From: Planctomyces sp. SH-PL62
Lineage (GTDB): Bacteria > Planctomycetota > Planctomycetia > Isosphaerales > Isosphaeraceae
Direction of reading: 5' to 3'
Assembly: GCF_001610895.1 (NCBI RefSeq)
Contig: NZ_CP011273.1
Location: forward strand, 5,022,001 to 5,086,000
Length of the DNA stretch: 64,000 bases
Under the pieces are notes generated by a model. That model searched no databases, was not told the DNA's origin, and was given only the letters and a program-made list of their open reading frames with translations. Below, one piece after another: positions 43,888-52,658 of the stretch (its first letter is position 1; each line of letters begins with the position of its first letter). Both the position numbers and the translations under genes were made by a program.

Positions 43888-44290
43888 CCAGGACCCGCTT
43901 GGACCGTCGGCCGTCGAACTCGCCGTAGAAGATCTGTTCCCAGGGCCCGAAGTCCAGCTTGCCCTTGGTGACGGCGACGACCACCTCACGGCCCATGATC
44001 TGTCGTTTCATGTGCGCGTCGGCGTTGTCCTCCCCAGTCCGATTATGTTGGTAGCGAGCGGGTGAGGCGTCGAACGGGGCGAGGGCTTCGAGCCACCGCT
44101 TGTAATCCTCGTGCAGCCCGGGCTCGTCGTCGTTGATGAAGACGCTTGCGGTGATGTGCATGGCGTTGACCAGGACCAGCCCTTCCTGGACCCCGCTCTT
44201 GCGGACGATCTCCTCGACCTCGCGGGTGATGTTCAGGAAGCCCATTCGGTCGGGCAGGTTGAACGTCAGGTGCTCGGTCTGCGATTTCAT
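43868..44290 (-). CDS. YjbQ-family protein (secondary thiamine-phosphate synthase-like)
   Basis: A 140-residue protein of the YjbQ/UPF0047 family. Typical blocks are [40 protein letters not shown] with the conserved His, and [20 protein letters not shown] then [13 protein letters not shown]. Some members have weak thiamine-phosphate synthase activity, but the physiological role is unsettled. The frame also runs to a GTG at 44347, adding 19 residues; the shorter start agrees with the family length. Terminal overlap with the SGNH gene. Confidence 0.88.
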   Translation of the reverse strand: MKSQTEHLTFNLPDRMGFLNITREVEEIVRKSGVQEGLVLVNAMHITASVFINDDEPGLHEDYKRWLEALAPFDASPARYQHNRTGEDNADAHMKRQIMGREVVVAVTKGKLDFGPWEQIFYGEFDGRRSKRVLVKVIGD

Positions 44291-44382
44291 CAGGGGGTTC
44301 TCACGCGGGCTTGCGGGGAGGACGGGGACGACCTCCTTGTCGTCCACCGGCGGACCTCAGGCAAGAAAGGTCCGCCGATCCT

Positions 44383-44421
44383 CTCTCCTGAATGCGAAGC
44401 GAAGCCCGATTCAGGGGAGAG
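44383..44421. repeat. Imperfect inverted repeat (possible dispersed palindrome)
   Basis: CTCTCCTGAAT at 44383-44393 faces ATTCAGGGGAGAG at 44409-44421 with one unpaired G. The spacer, GCGAAGCGAAGCCCG, itself holds a direct repeat GCGAA GCGAA. It may be a REP-like intergenic element; only genome-wide search could tell. Confidence 0.5.
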
Positions 44422-44848
44422 GGCCGAACTCTGGTACGCATAAAATTGGGGGACGGTCTTCCATTCCCGAGAGCAAACCCCGCGCCCGGCCTGGGGTCGA
44501 TCCTGGGATGGAAAGGTGCTCAGGCGACGTCGCGCTCGTTCGGGTTGATCTTGTCCGCCTTGCGGGCGCCGGCGATGAATGGCATACGACGCGTCGGGCT
44601 TGCGAGCCTGATCTCGCTCGCTGGCCTTCAGGTCGCTCATCGACGCCGGGCCTGACCGCGAGGGTCGAAAATGCCCGGTTCGTCGCCCCTTGTCAAGAAT
44701 GCATCGGTCGCCGCAAGACGCCACCTGATGAACGCTCCGACAGGCGTCCCGCCGCTAAAGCCGCTCGGCCGAATGTCTTGAGATTTTGCCGGGCAATCCC
44801 ACGAAGTGGAAGGCGTTGCAGCGGGTGGAGGGGTAGGCGGGGAGTGCC

Positions 44849-44885
44849 CGTCCCGTCCGTCGGCCCTGGGCCGACGGACGGGACG
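44849..44885. terminator. Perfect 18-bp palindrome after the SbtA-like gene
   Basis: The arms CGTCCCGTCCGTCGGCCC (44849-44866) and GGGCCGACGGACGGGACG (44868-44885) match exactly with a single T between, 13 bases past the transporter stop on the minus strand. The hairpin must open a few pairs for the loop. No T-run follows, so it may stop RNA decay or transcription. Confidence 0.6.
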
Positions 44886-44898
44886 ACGAGACGCGGGA

Positions 44899-46440
44899 TC
44901 AGCCGATCGGGAAGGAGCGGGTGATGGCCTTGGCGATCTCCATGTAGATCGGGATGCCGATCGTGACGTTGTAAGAAAACGTCAGGCCGAGCGACGCGGC
45001 GAGCGGCAAGGTCGGGCTGGCCTCGGGGATCGCCAGTCGCTGCACGGCCGGGACGGCGATGTACGACGCGGACCCGCAGAGCACCGAGAACAGCACGTAG
45101 GTGCCAAGCTCGAAGTGCGTGCCGGTCACCCACGCATAAGTGTGGGCGATCATGATCCCCAGAGTGGCGAAGAGGTTGGGGGCGAGGAGGCCGAAGGCCA
45201 CGAAGTTCCACCCGGCGGTCTTCAGGTCCTTCAACTTGCGGCTCGCCGTCATACCCATTTCCAGCAGGAAGAGGCAGAGCACGCCCTGGAACAGGGTGAC
45301 GAAGAAGCTATCGTCGGCGCGGGTCACTTCCGGCCCCTGAAGCCCGCTGATCAGTCCAATGATGATCCCGCCGAATAGGAGATATAAACCGGTGTTCAGG
45401 AAGACTTCGTGCAGCAGCTTGCCGTTGATGAAGCCCTTCTTGCGGCCGTTGCCCACGTCCTCGCTCTCGTGCTCCATCCGCTCCAGCGACATCTCCGCCT
45501 CGGTCTGGACGGCCGAGGCATGCTGGTCGCGACCATGCTCGTCGATCAAGATCGGCGGCGCTTCGGCGGAGGGATCGTAGCCCGGTTCGTAGGGCATGTT
45601 GCCCAACGCGTCCATCCCCTGGGCGCGGTAGTGGGAGACGAGATACAGGGCGACAAGGCAGCCGGGGATCTCCATAATCGCCAGCATGACCGGCATGTAG
45701 GCGTCGAAAGCGATGTGCGCCGAGCCCAGCACGCCCAGGGCCGTCACGAACGTGCCGGCCGAGTCAGACCCGTAATATCCCGCGACCGTCGCCTGATCCA
45801 CCCGCCGCATCCGGGTGACCGACCGGAGGATGCCGAACGCGATCAGTCCTATGAGCGTGTTGGCCAGGAAGCCGACCCCCATGAACCCGACGATCGACTT
45901 GATCGAGTCGGGGTTCAGATGCGCCAGCTCCTCGCCACCATGCCAGCCGATGGCGATCAGCAGATAGATCGTCAACGCTTGATACATCACGTAGGGGAAC
46001 TCGAATTGCACGCGGAGGATCGGGACGAGGAATCCCAGGTAGAAAAACAACAGCAGCGGCTTGAACAGATTGTGCCGGAAGTTGTACCAGAATTCGTGGA
46101 GCATCGAAGAGAAGGACGAGGACGAGGGCGTGGTCGGTTGGCTGTCGACCGTGATCCTGGAGGCCGTGATTGAGTCGGAGACCGTGATGACCATCCCGAC
46201 CTTGAGGGCTTGGAGCGGCTGAACCGGACCGTCCGCCCGATTGATGGTCGTCCCCCTGTCGTAGTGGACCACCACGTCTCGCTGGCCGGACTCGTCGCGG
46301 ATGGTGAGGGTCGAGTTGGCAGCGTCGATCGACTTGATCGGCCCGCGGAGATCGTCAGCCCGCGACGGGCCGGCGATCGCAAGGACCGCAAGGGAAAGGA
46401 CGATGATCGTCGCGAGGCGTGGGGGGCGGAATCGGCTCAT
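44899..46440 (-). CDS. SbtA-type sodium-dependent bicarbonate transporter with secreted N-terminal domain
   Basis: A 513-residue inner-membrane protein. Residues 1-28 are a signal peptide ending SRA; residues 29-105 form a small beta-rich module (GPIKSIDAANSTLTIRDESGQ and VHYDRGTTI, resembling DUF5666). From residue 115 the SbtA core begins, with GWHGGEELAHLNPDS, YYGSDSAGTFVTALG, MTASRKLKDLKTAG and the characteristic ASYIAVPAVQRLAIPEASPT and TFSYNVTIGIPIYMEIA. SbtA imports bicarbonate with sodium and is known from cyanobacteria; the N-terminal module is not part of that family. No sbtB-like regulator is nearby. Start has AAGGAG upstream. Confidence 0.85.
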   Translation of the reverse strand: MSRFRPPRLATIIVLSLAVLAIAGPSRADDLRGPIKSIDAANSTLTIRDESGQRDVVVHYDRGTTINRADGPVQPLQALKVGMVITVSDSITASRITVDSQPTTPSSSSFSSMLHEFWYNFRHNLFKPLLLFFYLGFLVPILRVQFEFPYVMYQALTIYLLIAIGWHGGEELAHLNPDSIKSIVGFMGVGFLANTLIGLIAFGILRSVTRMRRVDQATVAGYYGSDSAGTFVTALGVLGSAHIAFDAYMPVMLAIMEIPGCLVALYLVSHYRAQGMDALGNMPYEPGYDPSAEAPPILIDEHGRDQHASAVQTEAEMSLERMEHESEDVGNGRKKGFINGKLLHEVFLNTGLYLLFGGIIIGLISGLQGPEVTRADDSFFVTLFQGVLCLFLLEMGMTASRKLKDLKTAGWNFVAFGLLAPNLFATLGIMIAHTYAWVTGTHFELGTYVLFSVLCGSASYIAVPAVQRLAIPEASPTLPLAASLGLTFSYNVTIGIPIYMEIAKAITRSFPIG

Positions 46441-46760
46441 CGGACACTCCTTCTAGAGCGTTGCGGGCGGGACGGCAGGGGGTCCCAGCGCATCGCCGGA
46501 CGACCACCTCGCAGATCGGGAAGGGGACGGAAAACTGACTGATCGGAGCGACGCCGTCCGCGGCGAGTGGACGCATCCGACTTCAACGCCAGGTCGTCGT
46601 CGAGAATCCGCAACGAGCCCACACGAGGCGAGGGGACTGGCGGCGCACGGTCAAGATCAGGTCGGCGGCGGAGAGGCCCAGGAGGGATGAGGCCGTCACT
46701 CGCCTACGTTGATCAGGGAGGGCGGGGGTCAGGCGTTCAAAGCCTGAGGGGGGGGCCGAC
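46441..46760. other. Intergenic region without a recognisable gene
   Basis: A 320-base gap between the transporter start and the end of a small minus-strand gene. I see only the AAGGAG ribosome site of the transporter; no promoter is convincing. Confidence 0.4.
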
Positions 46761-47111
46761 TTAGCACCTCAGGGAAGTGGCGAGCCTTGCGGAAAGCAAC
46801 GCCGCCGAGCTTTCGTGCATGGCGAAAGGGCGTGCTGGCGGGAGGCGAAACACCTCGAAGAAACGGGCTTCCGCGATGGCGAGAGCGATTGAATCCTTGG
46901 GATCCTTCTCGTTCTTCTCTCGCTCCAAGACCTGGTCGACGTCCCTGCGCAGCGACGGCCCAGGATCCGAATGGGGAGGCGTACAGCCGATCAGATCTCC
47001 CGAAATCGCGATATCGCTGCGCAGCCCTTGAATCGTCCAGGCGGCCGTCTCGGGAGACGTCGCACAGTGGAAGGCCAGCACAGCGAAGACGATCAGAAGG
47101 ATCTCTCTCAT
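46761..47111 (-). CDS. Small exported protein of unknown function
   Basis: A 116-residue protein that opens with a signal-like segment (MREILLIVFAVLAFHCAT), followed by a soluble part with two cysteines (one in IGCTPPHSDPG) and a charged stretch RRDVDQVLEREKNEKDP. I cannot place it in a family. The base composition is less GC-rich than in its neighbours and the ribosome site is weak, so it may be a recent or poorly conserved gene. Confidence 0.45.
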   Translation of the reverse strand: MREILLIVFAVLAFHCATSPETAAWTIQGLRSDIAISGDLIGCTPPHSDPGPSLRRDVDQVLEREKNEKDPKDSIALAIAEARFFEVFRLPPARPFAMHESSAALLSARLATSLRC

Positions 47112-47466
47112 GAATCCGGAATCGGCGGCTACCGTAAGGTAAGGGGACCAGATCTTCGCCATGAGGCTCGATGCGATCGGCCTGGGGCGGATTCATCCGG
47201 CGTAAGCGATGTTCCCTGCGGAACCGCTGCGTTCGCCGACATGAATAATTTTTACGAATCGACCGCCAAAGTCCAGTGGGTTCCGCCTGCCGTGCCAAAT
47301 TCGAGGCCCTGGAAACCTGATCGGCCGGGGAGTCTCGATCGCCTGGATCGAGCCGCTTCGGGCTTGGAATCTTTCCCAATCCGGATTAAGATCCCAGCCG
47401 TCTCGATCGCGAGATCCGGACTCCACGCTCCAAGGGATGCCCGCTTGAACCGTCACGGAGGACGGG
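47112..47466. other. Intergenic region upstream of the GT4 gene
   Basis: This 355-base gap shows no frame with planctomycete-like codon use. A GGAGGACGGG ribosome site sits directly before the GT4 ATG. The sequence is locally less GC-rich, as in the gene to its left. Confidence 0.4.
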
Positions 47467-48618
47467 ATGAGATTACTCGCCCTGGTGGATTCGACAGATC
47501 ACGTCTGCTGCCGATACCGAATCCGGGCGTTCGAACCGGCCCTCCTGAACGCGGGATGCACCCTGCGTTGCGAGCCGCTGGAGCCTGGGCTCCTGCCCCG
47601 ACTGCGCCAACTCCGGACGGCCGCCGCCTACGACGCGGTCATCCTCCAGCGCAAGCTCCTGCCCGGCTGGCAGTTCGCCGTCCTTCGCAGAAGCGCACGC
47701 CACCTGGCATTCGATTTCGACGACGCCGTCCTCTACCGCGATTCTTACGATCGCCGGGGCCAGGATTCGTCTCGCCGCGCGTCCCGGTTTGCGAGAACCG
47801 TCCGATCCTCCGATGTCGTGATCGCCGGCAACGACTTCCTGGCCGACTGCGCCCTTCGGGCCGGAGCCTCGGCGGAGCGCGTCCGCATCATCCCGACGTG
47901 CGTCGAGCCAGGCCGTTATACCCCCAGGACGCCGACGACCGGGGAGCGACCGCTGGAACTGGTCTGGATCGGGTCGTCGAGCACGCTCAAAGGGATCGAG
48001 GCGAGACGCCCCCTCTGGGAACGCCTGGGGCGCGAGATCCCCGGGCTGAAGCTCAGGATCATCTGCGATCGGTTCCCCGAATTCGAGCATCTCGAAATCG
48101 TCCCCATCCCCTGGAGCGAAGCGACGGAGGCCGACGACCTGGCGCGGGGGGACGTGGGCGTGGGCCTGATCCCCGACGACGATTGGAGTCGGGGCAAGTG
48201 CGGCCTGAAGATCCTCCAGTACCAGGCGGCGGGCCTCCCCGTGATCGCCAACCCGGTCGGCTCGCACGTCGAAATGATCGAGCCCGGCGAGACTGGATTC
48301 CTGGCGACGACGGACGACGAATGGCTGGCCGCCGTCCGGGCCTCGGTCGACGCCGCCGCCCGCGCCCGGATGGGACGCGAGGCGCGTCGGCGGGTGGAGG
48401 CGCACTATTCGATCGCCGCCTGGGGGGCCACGTTCGCCGCCTCCGCGACGGGGACCGACCGGCCGCACCGTGATCGTCGCGAACCGGGTCCGGGGGAGGT
48501 CGCCGACTTCGCCCCCGCGCCATGCTTCACCAGGGAGAGGACCCGGGCCGTCGGGAGCCCGCATGCGACGGCCGCCCCGCCCCGCGCGCCGCGGCGGGGC
48601 CGACATGGATCGGAATAG
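47467..48618 (+). CDS. Glycosyltransferase family 4
   Basis: A 383-residue GT-B enzyme. It opens RLLALVDSTDHVCCRYRIRA; the acceptor half contains HLAFDFDDAVLYRD, a pattern typical of one group of GT4 enzymes; the donor half has LVWIGSSSTLKGIEA and GLKILQYQAAGLPVIANPVGSHVEMI with the E/N of the sugar site. It probably works on a surface glycan. The last 70 residues are low-complexity arginine/proline and may be unstructured. It overlaps the next start by 14 bases, forming an operon with the double-kinase and a metalloprotease. Confidence 0.85.
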   Translation: MRLLALVDSTDHVCCRYRIRAFEPALLNAGCTLRCEPLEPGLLPRLRQLRTAAAYDAVILQRKLLPGWQFAVLRRSARHLAFDFDDAVLYRDSYDRRGQDSSRRASRFARTVRSSDVVIAGNDFLADCALRAGASAERVRIIPTCVEPGRYTPRTPTTGERPLELVWIGSSSTLKGIEARRPLWERLGREIPGLKLRIICDRFPEFEHLEIVPIPWSEATEADDLARGDVGVGLIPDDDWSRGKCGLKILQYQAAGLPVIANPVGSHVEMIEPGETGFLATTDDEWLAAVRASVDAAARARMGREARRRVEAHYSIAAWGATFAASATGTDRPHRDRREPGPGEVADFAPAPCFTRERTRAVGSPHATAAPPRAPRRGRHGSE

Positions 48619-50398
48619 GCTCATGACTGTATTACTCCCCAGCACCCGGCCGCAGACGACGGCCGGCCGCATGTTCAAGCCCCCGGAGTGGAGCTTCGAG
48701 CAGGCCGGCGACGTCGGCTGGTGGCTCCAGGGCCGCTGGCGCGAGGCCCTCCTCGGCCCGAACGGGCTCCGGCTCGACGAATGGAAGGCCGAGGGCCGGG
48801 TCGAGACGATCAAGTCGGGCCCCCACCGCGTCGTCTACCGGGTTCAGCTCCCGGACTCGGCGATCTTCATCAAGCACTACCTGGTGCCCGACCGACGGGC
48901 CAAGTACCGCCAGTGGTTCCGCCGCGGCAAGGGCCGGAACGAGGGCAAACGCTCGTTGAACCTGGCCTCGATCGGCGTCCCGACCATCACCCCCATCGCC
49001 CTGGGCGAGCGCCGGAAGCGCGGGTTCCTGTTCGACAACTTCTTGATCACCGGCGAGATCCCCGACGCGGTCCCTCTCGACGCGTTCGTCGAGCGCGACC
49101 TGCCCGAGATCCCCGAACCGCGGCGGTCCCGGCTGCGCCAGAGCCTGGCCCTGGCGCTGGGGGTGCTGACGGCGCGGTTGCACAACGCCAAGATGCAGCA
49201 CATCGACTTTCATCCCGGCAACATCCTGGTCCGGCTCGACGAGGACGACGCGCCCCGGCTGGCGATGATCGACCTGGACGCCCTCCGCACGGAGAAGAGC
49301 CTCGACTGGGGCAAGGCCCGACGCAACCTCGCCCTGCTCGACCACTACTTCTGGACCCGGAGCAGCCGCGTCGACCGCGGCCGGTTCCTCAAAGCGTACC
49401 TGGAAGCCCGGGACGGCTCCCCCGATTCGGCCCGGGAGTTCGCCCTGGGCGTCGAGGAATCCACCCGGCTCTGGGCCGAGCGCCTCTGGCGGCGCTGGGG
49501 CAAGCGCTGTCGATCGACCAACAAGTACTTTCAGGTTTACAAGTCGAACAACGCCCTGTGCATCGCCTCGCGCGACCTCGACCCCTCGGAGGTCGCGCCG
49601 CTGCTGATCGACCCGGACGCTCCGTTCGCCGCCCCCGGGGCGCGGCTCATGAAGGATTCGCGGACGACCCGGCTCGTCGAGACGACCATGCTCGTCGACG
49701 GCCGGCCGACCTCCGTGGTCTACAAGCGGTTCAATCGCAAGAAGTGGATCGATCCGGTCCTGGCGATCTTCCGCCCCTCCCGCGCCTGGCGGTCCTGGCA
49801 AGCGGGCCAGCACCTGGCCAGCCGGGGCGTCCCCACCCCCCAGAACCTGGCGTTCGTGGCCCGCCGGCGCAAGCCCTGGTTCTCGCCGTTCCAGGGCGTC
49901 CTCCCCTACGAGACCTACCTGATCACCGTCAAGCAACCCAATGCCGCGACCCTCTCGGAGCACGTCTTCCAGGAACTGCCGAATCTCGACGAGACGGCCC
50001 TCCAGCCGGAAGTCCGACGGCTGACGTCGGCCCTCGCGGGGCTCGTCCGGCAACTTCACGAGCGGTCGCTTTCGCATCGGGACTTGAAGGCGTCGAACAT
50101 CCTCATCAGTCGCGACGCCGGGCCGAACGAGGACCTGTTCTCCCTGATCGACCTGGTCGGCGTCCGGCTCAAGAACCCGTTGCCCATGCACCGCCGCGTC
50201 CAGAACCTGGCGAGGCTCAGCGTCAGCCTCGCCGACGCCCCCGGACGGACGCGGACGACCTCGCTCCGCTTCCTCCGCGCCTACCTCCCCCCGCGTCTCA
50301 TGCATTCTGGGGAATGGAAGATGTTCTGGCGGGCGATCGAGGCCGCGTCTCGCACCAAGCAGGCCCGGAACCAGCGCCGGGGGCGCCCGCTTTCCTGA
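48605..50398 (+). CDS. Tandem LPS-kinase-like protein (two kinase-fold domains)
   Basis: A 597-residue protein with two kinase-fold domains in a row. The first has HRVVYRVQLPDSAIFIKHY (ATP-site lysine), QHIDFHPGNILVRLDE near residue 198 and LAMIDLDAL; the second has TSVVYKRFNRKKW, SHRDLKASNILISRD near residue 491 and SLIDLVGV. Both keep the catalytic Asp and the following Asn; the second Asp motif reads IDL instead of DFG. The WaaP-like family phosphorylates LPS core sugars. Two copies in one chain may allow two sites or a regulatory pairing. ATG 48605 gives a short overlap with the GT4 gene; 48623 is an alternative. Confidence 0.75.
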   Translation: MDRNRLMTVLLPSTRPQTTAGRMFKPPEWSFEQAGDVGWWLQGRWREALLGPNGLRLDEWKAEGRVETIKSGPHRVVYRVQLPDSAIFIKHYLVPDRRAKYRQWFRRGKGRNEGKRSLNLASIGVPTITPIALGERRKRGFLFDNFLITGEIPDAVPLDAFVERDLPEIPEPRRSRLRQSLALALGVLTARLHNAKMQHIDFHPGNILVRLDEDDAPRLAMIDLDALRTEKSLDWGKARRNLALLDHYFWTRSSRVDRGRFLKAYLEARDGSPDSAREFALGVEESTRLWAERLWRRWGKRCRSTNKYFQVYKSNNALCIASRDLDPSEVAPLLIDPDAPFAAPGARLMKDSRTTRLVETTMLVDGRPTSVVYKRFNRKKWIDPVLAIFRPSRAWRSWQAGQHLASRGVPTPQNLAFVARRRKPWFSPFQGVLPYETYLITVKQPNAATLSEHVFQELPNLDETALQPEVRRLTSALAGLVRQLHERSLSHRDLKASNILISRDAGPNEDLFSLIDLVGVRLKNPLPMHRRVQNLARLSVSLADAPGRTRTTSLRFLRAYLPPRLMHSGEWKMFWRAIEAASRTKQARNQRRGRPLS

Positions 50399-50421
50399 TC
50401 GACTCCCTGGAGGGACCGGAC

Positions 50422-51399
50422 GTGAACAGGCCCCGCAACTCGACCCGACCGCCCAGGCTCCGCCTCGCCGCCCGGCTCGCTTTGGCGGCCGCGCTCCTCG
50501 CGTCCGGATGCTCGACCGTCGCCAAGCGCGGGCCGACCCTCCTGCCCACCTCCCAGCAACTGAAGACCGGCCCGTTCGTCCTCTACTCGAACGCGCCCAT
50601 GGAGCGCGAGGCCCCCGCCGTCCAGGCGCTCGACCACCTCCGAAGCGACCTGGCGACCCGCCTGAACGGCTCCGAGGACGAGGACCAGGGGCCGATCGAG
50701 GTCTACGTCCTCGACGACCGGAACGCGTTCCTCCACCTCCTCCGGTTCTACTTCCCCGAACTCCCCCCCCGCCGCGCCTTCTTCCTGGCCCAGGACGACC
50801 AGCGGATCGTCTATACCTACCAGGGGCCGATGCTGGAGGAGGACCTGCGTCACGAGGCCGCCCACGCACTCCTTCGCGGACGATTCGGCGACATCCCGCT
50901 CTGGCTCGACGAGGGGCTCGCCGAATACTTCGAGGTCGGCCCGGACGACCCCGGCGACCGCGAGCGGCGCCTCGATCGACTCACGGCCGACGTCAAGGAA
51001 GGATGGCGTCCCGACCTCCGGCGACTGGAGACGCTCGACGAGGTTCACCAGATGGAACCACGCGATTATCGCGAATCCTGGGCGTGGGTCGACATGCTGC
51101 TCAGCGACGCCAAAACCGGCGCGCCGTTGCTGCTGAGCCATCTCAGGTCACGAGGCGTCGCAGGGGCCGCGACGTTGGCCGAGACCCTGGCTGCGCGCGG
51201 AACCGACGACTCGGCGCTGCTGGCGCACCTCGGCGTCGAGCCCGCGCGGCTCGTCGCCCGGAAGCCGACAGCTGCCGACAAGTCGCACGACCGCGTCGTG
51301 AGGCTCCAGGACCGCTCCGCGGAGCCGTCTCCGCGGCCCGCCGCCGACCCCCGACGGCCAGGCCTGCTCCGCCGCCTCGGCACGTTCCTGGGCCTCTGA
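50422..51399 (+). CDS. Lipoprotein with a gluzincin-type metalloprotease domain (DUF1570-like)
   Basis: A 325-residue lipoprotein. The signal (LAARLALAAALLASGC) ends in lipobox ASGC near residue 30. The domain carries the zinc-binding HEAAH (residues about 144-148) in EEDLRHEAAHALLRGRF and the third ligand in WLDEGLAEYFEVG about 20 residues on, the gluzincin layout of the DUF1570/peptidase-MA group. The substrate is unknown. GTG 50422 is supported by GGAGG eight bases upstream and by the signal peptide. It follows the kinase gene by 23 bases and is the last gene of that operon. Confidence 0.82.
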   Translation: MNRPRNSTRPPRLRLAARLALAAALLASGCSTVAKRGPTLLPTSQQLKTGPFVLYSNAPMEREAPAVQALDHLRSDLATRLNGSEDEDQGPIEVYVLDDRNAFLHLLRFYFPELPPRRAFFLAQDDQRIVYTYQGPMLEEDLRHEAAHALLRGRFGDIPLWLDEGLAEYFEVGPDDPGDRERRLDRLTADVKEGWRPDLRRLETLDEVHQMEPRDYRESWAWVDMLLSDAKTGAPLLLSHLRSRGVAGAATLAETLAARGTDDSALLAHLGVEPARLVARKPTAADKSHDRVVRLQDRSAEPSPRPAADPRRPGLLRRLGTFLGL

Positions 51400-51410
51400 T
51401 CGGGTCGCGA

Positions 51411-51776
51411 TCAGCTTCGCTTGACCTCGATCGGGATGGCGTTGATCTTGGCCGCGAGGATGAAATCGTTCTCGCTCAGTCCGCCGATCGCGTGCGTCGT
51501 GATCTCGATCGCGACGTTGCGATAACCTTCCAGGTGCAGGTCGGGATGGTGGCCCTCTTCCTCGGCCAGTTCGCCCACCTTATCCAGGAAATGCAGGCCG
51601 GCGACGAAGTTCCGGGCCGTCCAGCCTCGGTGGATCCGCTTGCCGTCCTCGTCGAGCGTCCAGCCGGGGACGGTCCGGATCAGGGCGTCCACGACGTCCG
51701 GCTCAAGCGGTGGGACTCCCCCTTCGCAGGGGACGCACTTCTTGGAGGTCAGCTCGGTCAGCGTCGGGATGCTCAT
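51411..51776 (-). CDS. phhB: Pterin-4a-carbinolamine dehydratase
   Basis: A 121-residue enzyme of the PCD/DCoH family, which removes water from 4a-hydroxytetrahydropterin. The catalytic histidines are in EEEGHHPDLHLEGYRN near residue 75, and TTHAIGGLSENDFILAAKI is the usual C-terminal block. Here it may support aromatic amino-acid hydroxylation or a pterin cofactor pathway. ATG 51776 has AGGAG seven bases upstream; a GTG two codons earlier is less likely. It follows panB on the minus strand by 75 bases. Confidence 0.93.
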   Translation of the reverse strand: MSIPTLTELTSKKCVPCEGGVPPLEPDVVDALIRTVPGWTLDEDGKRIHRGWTARNFVAGLHFLDKVGELAEEEGHHPDLHLEGYRNVAIEITTHAIGGLSENDFILAAKINAIPIEVKRS

Positions 51777-51851
51777 GGCCACGCTCCTGGAAGACGAACG
51801 AACACGCCCCGGATTCGAAGCATGCGAAGTCGGCGCCGACGCTGCGTCGTC

Positions 51852-52658
51852 TCAGTGGAAACTCTCGGAATCGCCGGGAAAGTCGCCCGATTGGACGTCG
51901 GCGATGAACCGCGCGGCGGCCTGCTGGACGGCGTCGCCGATCTCGGCGTACCGGCGGGCGAATCGGGGCCGGAAGCCCTGGATGAGGCCGAGCATGTCAT
52001 GGACGACGAGCACCTGGCCGTCGCATCCCGCCCCCGCGCCGATGCCGATGGTCGGGATCGGGACCTCGGCCGTGATCGTCTCGGCGAGCGCCGCGGGGAC
52101 GCATTCCAGGACCAGGGCGAACGCGCCGGCCTCGACGACCGCCTGGGCGTCGGCCCGGATCGCGTCGGCCTCGCGCTGGACCTTGTAGCCGCCGAACCTC
52201 CGCACGGATTGCGGGGTCAGGCCGACGTGGCCCATGACCGGGATCTCGGCGTCGACGACCGCGCGGATGGTCGCGGCGATCCGCCGCCCCCCCTCCATCT
52301 TCACGGCCTGGCAGCGCGTCTCCTTGAGGATGCGGCCGGCGGATCGGATGGCCTGCGGGCGGGACGCCTGATAGGCAAGGAAGGGAAGGTCGGCCACGAC
52401 GAAGGCGCGACGGCAGGCCCGGCCGACCATCTCGGCGTGGTAGACCATCTGGTCGAGCGTCACCCCCAGGGTCGTCTCACAGCCCTGGACGGCCGTGCCG
52501 AGGGAGTCGCCCACGAGCAGGCAGTCGACCCCGGCGTCGTCGAGCCAGCGGGCCGTGGCGTGGTCGTAAGCCGTGAGGACCGAGATCTTCCGTCCTTGCT
52601 TCTTCCAGGCGTCGAAGTCGAGGATCGTGACGGGGCGTTCGCGATCGTCAGTCGGCAT
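51852..52658 (-). CDS. panB: 3-Methyl-2-oxobutanoate hydroxymethyltransferase
   Basis: A 268-residue enzyme that makes ketopantoate from alpha-ketoisovalerate and methylenetetrahydrofolate in pantothenate synthesis. The family blocks are VLTAYDHATARWLDDAG, LLVGDSLGTAVQG, VKMEGGRRIAATIRA, GHVGLTPQS and TIGIGAGAGCDGQVLVVHDMLG. The length is normal. Its start overlaps the end of the frameshifted GT39 gene by 11 bases on the same strand, so the three genes GT39, panB and phhB may be one transcript. Confidence 0.95.
   Translation of the reverse strand: MPTDDRERPVTILDFDAWKKQGRKISVLTAYDHATARWLDDAGVDCLLVGDSLGTAVQGCETTLGVTLDQMVYHAEMVGRACRRAFVVADLPFLAYQASRPQAIRSAGRILKETRCQAVKMEGGRRIAATIRAVVDAEIPVMGHVGLTPQSVRRFGGYKVQREADAIRADAQAVVEAGAFALVLECVPAALAETITAEVPIPTIGIGAGAGCDGQVLVVHDMLGLIQGFRPRFARRYAEIGDAVQQAAARFIADVQSGDFPGDSESFH

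Larger units (their letters stand above)
44348..44898. other. Non-coding stretch with two inverted repeats
   Basis: No convincing gene is found in these 551 bases. A very short minus-strand frame (44520-44585, 21 codons) reads smoothly as MPFIAGARKADKINPNERDVA-like residues but is too small to support. Two inverted repeats are listed separately. Confidence 0.5.
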
